Source: SB11 sp035906255 (GTDB lineage: Bacteria > Bacteroidota > Bacteroidia > UBA8524). Taken from it: 64,000 nt of DNA. Below the pieces are notes generated by a model. The model worked only from the letters and a program-made list of their open reading frames with translations, was not told the DNA's origin and did not search any database. Position 1 is the first letter of the stretch; each line of letters begins with the position of its first letter. The DNA is taken from NCBI GenBank assembly GCA_035906255.1, contig JAMIFM010000029.1, forward strand, positions 124,001 to 188,000. Reading direction: 5' to 3'. Position numbers and translations under genes: made by a program. This document shows positions 61,559 through 64,000 of the stretch, one piece after another.

Positions 61559-61592
61559 ACGGCTGCAAGATACACGGGATTTTGAAGATTAG

Positions 61593-63200
61593 CTAATTTG
61601 GTAGTTGGGGTAAATAGCTTTTTAATGCAGCCACAATTTCTTGTTTTCTTTCGCCTTTAAGATGTCTTAATACTATTTCAACATACTGACCTCTTGCCAG
61701 CCCTAAAATAGGTGAGATTCGTTCCGAAAGAGTTTTACGATTATATATTTTTAAGGCCATGTGTAAATCCTTATTTGTAATAGCCATTTCAAACAGTGTT
61801 TTACTTTCAGAATAAATTTGAGAAACATTGATTGAATCAATAATCTTAAACAGGCCATCGTGTAATCCTGTTTCTGAATTTGCTTTTTTTGTGTATGCTC
61901 CCAGTTTAAACTGTATTTCTTTTTCCGCCCTGTTTGAAGTTTGAGTTTCTATTTCTTTTTCTAGCTCGGCAATGATAAACTCTGTTACCTCTCTTACTTT
62001 TTTAGCGGGGTCTAATCCTAAACTTTGAGATATAATATGAATCAAAGGCTCTACACAAAACACATTTTCAATCTCCGCAAAATTTAGTGTAAAAATATTA
62101 TGTTTTTTTAATGAATCCACCTCTGTTGTTGTCCTGTAATCACCATCTATAATACCATATGCCTGTAAATTGTGTAAAGTAGGTATATCCTTCATTGCTT
62201 TTGTTGACTCTATTACTTTTTCACAACCTCCTCTGGGTACGATATGAAATTCAGGATAAACAGCCTGGTAAATTATATCATCGTAACCCCCTTTTTCCCC
62301 TTCTGAAAAAAGTATGTTTTTTCTATTTCCAATTATTTCTAAAAGCAAGCTTTCAGGGATTACCTCAGTTTCAGGGATTTCATCCCATATCCACTTCTCA
62401 GATCCCTCATAACTTTTAATCCATATCTTTTTTGCCCCTTGCCTAGAAGCGGCGAAGTCCAAATCATGAGTGATATAAACCAATAACTTATTCGGACAAA
62501 CTTCTTCGATTTTATTCCAAAGTCTTGACATCAATGACCGATGAAGGTGCAACTCCGGTTCGTCAATAATTATAATTGAATCATCAGGAACACATAAGCA
62601 TTGGCCTATAAGATACAAAGCAACTCTTTCCCCATCACTCATTTCTTTACCATTATAATCAGGTAAGCCAGCTTTTTTAACCAACACCTTACCATCATCA
62701 AAATATATCTCGCGTTGTGGCATTATATCTGCCCATATTCTCTCAATAATTTCTATTGGTGAATCAGGGACTTCAGAAAATATTCTCTCAACCCTATTTT
62801 GTCTCACATAATCACTATCCCTTTTTGTTTTATGTGCAAATAAAGTTGAAAGAAGCTGCCCATAATCGTTTAATAAATGAATGTCAGGATTATGATTCCA
62901 TCTAAAACTATTTCTTGTATAAAACTTAGAATAATCTCTTTTCCCCTCTGAAATCCCATATAGGAGTTCTTTTTCAGCTTGTTCAAGGGTTTTGATAGTA
63001 GCGAACTCTGGCAGAGTTAACGCTTTTTGAGCAGATATTCTATGGATTAAGATAGATTCGAGTAATGTTTGCTCTATCCACGAGCCCAACCGTGTTTTTC
63101 CAGCACCATTTGACCCAACTATTACTAAATTATTTATGTTTTGAAATGTTTCCCTTTCTCCCTCCCCTGTCCTATTTGGTAAAGTAATCGTTGGCTTCAT
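61593..63200 (-). CDS. fused AAA ATPase-DUF4435 protein (PARIS-like)
   Basis: From the ATG at 63200 the product is 535 residues. Residues 1-~290 form an ABC/AAA-type ATPase: Walker A G29SNGAGKT36, signature MSDGERV (~187-193), Walker B IIIIDEPELH (~209-218) and the H-loop THDLD (~244). Residues ~295-535 match DUF4435/Toprim-like nucleases: LFSEG with E300, IIDGDY with D352 and D354, and FAEIENVF with E376 and E378. ATPase plus DUF4435 is the composition of PARIS (AriA-AriB) and OLD-like anti-phage systems; here both parts are in one gene. AT-rich. Defence is inferred. Confidence 0.78.
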   Translation of the reverse strand: MKPTITLPNRTGEGERETFQNINNLVIVGSNGAGKTRLGSWIEQTLLESILIHRISAQKALTLPEFATIKTLEQAEKELLYGISEGKRDYSKFYTRNSFRWNHNPDIHLLNDYGQLLSTLFAHKTKRDSDYVRQNRVERIFSEVPDSPIEIIERIWADIMPQREIYFDDGKVLVKKAGLPDYNGKEMSDGERVALYLIGQCLCVPDDSIIIIDEPELHLHRSLMSRLWNKIEEVCPNKLLVYITHDLDFAASRQGAKKIWIKSYEGSEKWIWDEIPETEVIPESLLLEIIGNRKNILFSEGEKGGYDDIIYQAVYPEFHIVPRGGCEKVIESTKAMKDIPTLHNLQAYGIIDGDYRTTTEVDSLKKHNIFTLNFAEIENVFCVEPLIHIISQSLGLDPAKKVREVTEFIIAELEKEIETQTSNRAEKEIQFKLGAYTKKANSETGLHDGLFKIIDSINVSQIYSESKTLFEMAITNKDLHMALKIYNRKTLSERISPILGLARGQYVEIVLRHLKGERKQEIVAALKSYLPQLPN

Positions 63201-63248
63201 TGATAAGTAATATTTATTCAAATATAATAATCAATGACTTTTTTCGAC

Positions 63249-63545
63249 TTACCCCTGTATCAATAAACAAACACTATCCTCTATGGCTTCCACCGCGTGT
63301 AGCAGTCCAACGGGAATACCAATCTGATTAAACTTTTTTAAGAAAACCTCCTCCCCTCCTGCACTATAAATTATTTCACCCTCAAACACCAATAATGTTG
63401 TTGGTTTATCCGTTTTGTGCTCCTTCAGCTTCATTCCCTTTCTAAAAGCCAGTACCAGTGTTTTGCAATTGGCATCGTTGTGTACGACTTTAGCCACAGG
63501 GTGCGTGGCGTGTTCCAGTTCATTCAAAGCAGCTTCAATAACCAT
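63249..63545 (-). CDS. small cupin-domain protein
   Basis: A 98-residue single-domain cupin: KTLVLAFRKGMKLKEHKTDKPTTLLVFEGEIIYSAGGEEVFLKKFNQIGIPVGLLHAVEAIEDSVCLLI has the two cupin motifs with His residues (KEH and LLHAV). It lies 48 bp upstream of the ATPase-DUF4435 start on the same strand. The TAATTTTG at 63576-63569 may be its -7 element. Function unknown; such small cupins often sense or bind metal. Confidence 0.8.
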   Translation of the reverse strand: MVIEAALNELEHATHPVAKVVHNDANCKTLVLAFRKGMKLKEHKTDKPTTLLVFEGEIIYSAGGEEVFLKKFNQIGIPVGLLHAVEAIEDSVCLLIQG

Positions 63546-63568
63546 ATTCTGTAAAAATTAAATGCGCA

Positions 63569-63576
63569 CAAAATTA
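63569..63576 (-). promoter_or_regulatory. -7 promoter element TAATTTTG of the cupin gene
   Basis: Minus-strand TAnnTTTG match 23 bp before the cupin ATG. Confidence 0.45.
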
Positions 63577-63691
63577 CCGGCGTAACACAGGTGTAAAAAT
63601 GAGTTCCGTCAGGTTTTAGCAAAAACTAATTGTACTTCACAGAACGTTTTGCTAATTTATACGGCGAGTACGTGTTTAAAAATTCAACTTT

Positions 63692-64000
63692 ATGAATGAG
63701 GTGTCGGTTATAGCAAAGTTTAAGCGATCTGAAACTTTGCGTCTTGACTTTATCGACGGGCTTGCGGCGGGGTTTCCTTCGCCTGCCCGTGATTACATGG
63801 AGGAAAGCATTGATTTGAATAAGGAGTTGATTAAAAACCCCAATTGGACGTTTATTGGTCGGGTGAAAGGGCAATCGATGAGGGATGCAGGGATAGGGCA
63901 GGGTGATTTGGTGGTGATTGACCGCTCGCTGGATGCTGCTCACGGTCGTATTGCCTTGTGTGCACTTGACGGCGGCCTAACCATTAAACGGCTGCACAAA
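63692..64000 (+). CDS. umuD: UmuD-like LexA-family peptidase, 5' part
   Basis: From the ATG at 63692 the frame is open to the window edge (103 residues visible). It shows a GFPSPARDY segment with the likely self-cleavage site A26-G27, WTFIGRVKGQSMRDAG with the catalytic serine S62, DLVVIDRSLDA, and the catalytic lysine K99 in LTIKRLHK. UmuD is processed after DNA damage and joins UmuC in translesion polymerase V. A umuC would be expected just beyond the edge. No SOS box of known type was identified in the 90 bp upstream. Confidence 0.9.
   Translation, partial: MNEVSVIAKFKRSETLRLDFIDGLAAGFPSPARDYMEESIDLNKELIKNPNWTFIGRVKGQSMRDAGIGQGDLVVIDRSLDAAHGRIALCALDGGLTIKRLHK

Noticed and set aside
63626..63943. 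105-residue minus-strand ORF
   Set aside because: It lies opposite the UmuD reading frame, which has clear catalytic motifs.

Overview
The window reads as chromosome of a member of the Bacteroidota. The evidence is internal: a secreted FG-GAP protein with a C-terminal type IX secretion sorting domain, many lipoproteins and outer-membrane barrels of Bacteroidota type, start codons without a clear Shine-Dalgarno sequence, and repeated matches to the Bacteroidota -7 promoter element TAnnTTTG just upstream of genes (best case serS, with TTTG 20 nt further upstream). I cannot name a genus. No rRNA, tRNA or CRISPR array was recognised.

Layout. 1-3.7 kb: tail of a GyrI-like protein, an IS3-type transposase scrap, a propeller lipoprotein, a LuxE-like acyl-protein synthetase and a divergent lipoprotein. 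3.7-7.3 kb: a very acidic small protein, a histone-deacetylase-like hydrolase, a REP-associated transposase (RAYT) with hairpin repeats on both sides, and a two-gene operon of unknown function. 7.4-22.2 kb: the T9SS cargo, proS, a Tyr/Asn/Trp-rich lipoprotein with a FadL-like porin, an NfeD-flotillin pair, a membrane protein, a PadR-PspC/GIN operon and a 46-residue membrane protein. 22.2-33.4 kb: thiamine pyrophosphokinase, envelope proteins, a trans-sulfuration enzyme, a zeta-toxin pair, a GroES-like protein, a Kazal protein, serS and an NHL lipoprotein. 33.4-44.1 kb: the accessory heart of the window, with a GIY-YIG nuclease between repeat arrays, a large propeller-amidohydrolase, an AT-rich three-gene cassette (TIGR04255-like), a 1.1 kb repeat sink, a glycosyltransferase fusion, recR and a DUF559 nuclease boxed by MITE-like repeats. 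44-59 kb: pgk, a Rieske/GNAT cluster, a di-haem peroxidase, an RluD-type synthase, an RHS remnant, a Kef-type antiporter, tandem porins, prfA and DinB. 59.4-64 kb: an AbiEii/DUF6922 pair overlapping glyA, a PARIS-like fused ATPase-DUF4435 gene, a cupin and the start of umuD.

How it fits together. Housekeeping genes (proS, serS, recR, pgk, prfA, glyA) alternate with envelope genes of unknown role and with mobile or defence material. The most striking pattern is that three unrelated small nucleases (RAYT, GIY-YIG, DUF559) each sit inside a different dispersed inverted-repeat family. The strongest anti-phage or toxin candidates are the ATPase-DUF4435 fusion, the AbiEii/DUF6922 pair, the zeta-toxin pair and, more speculatively, the TIGR04255-like cassette.
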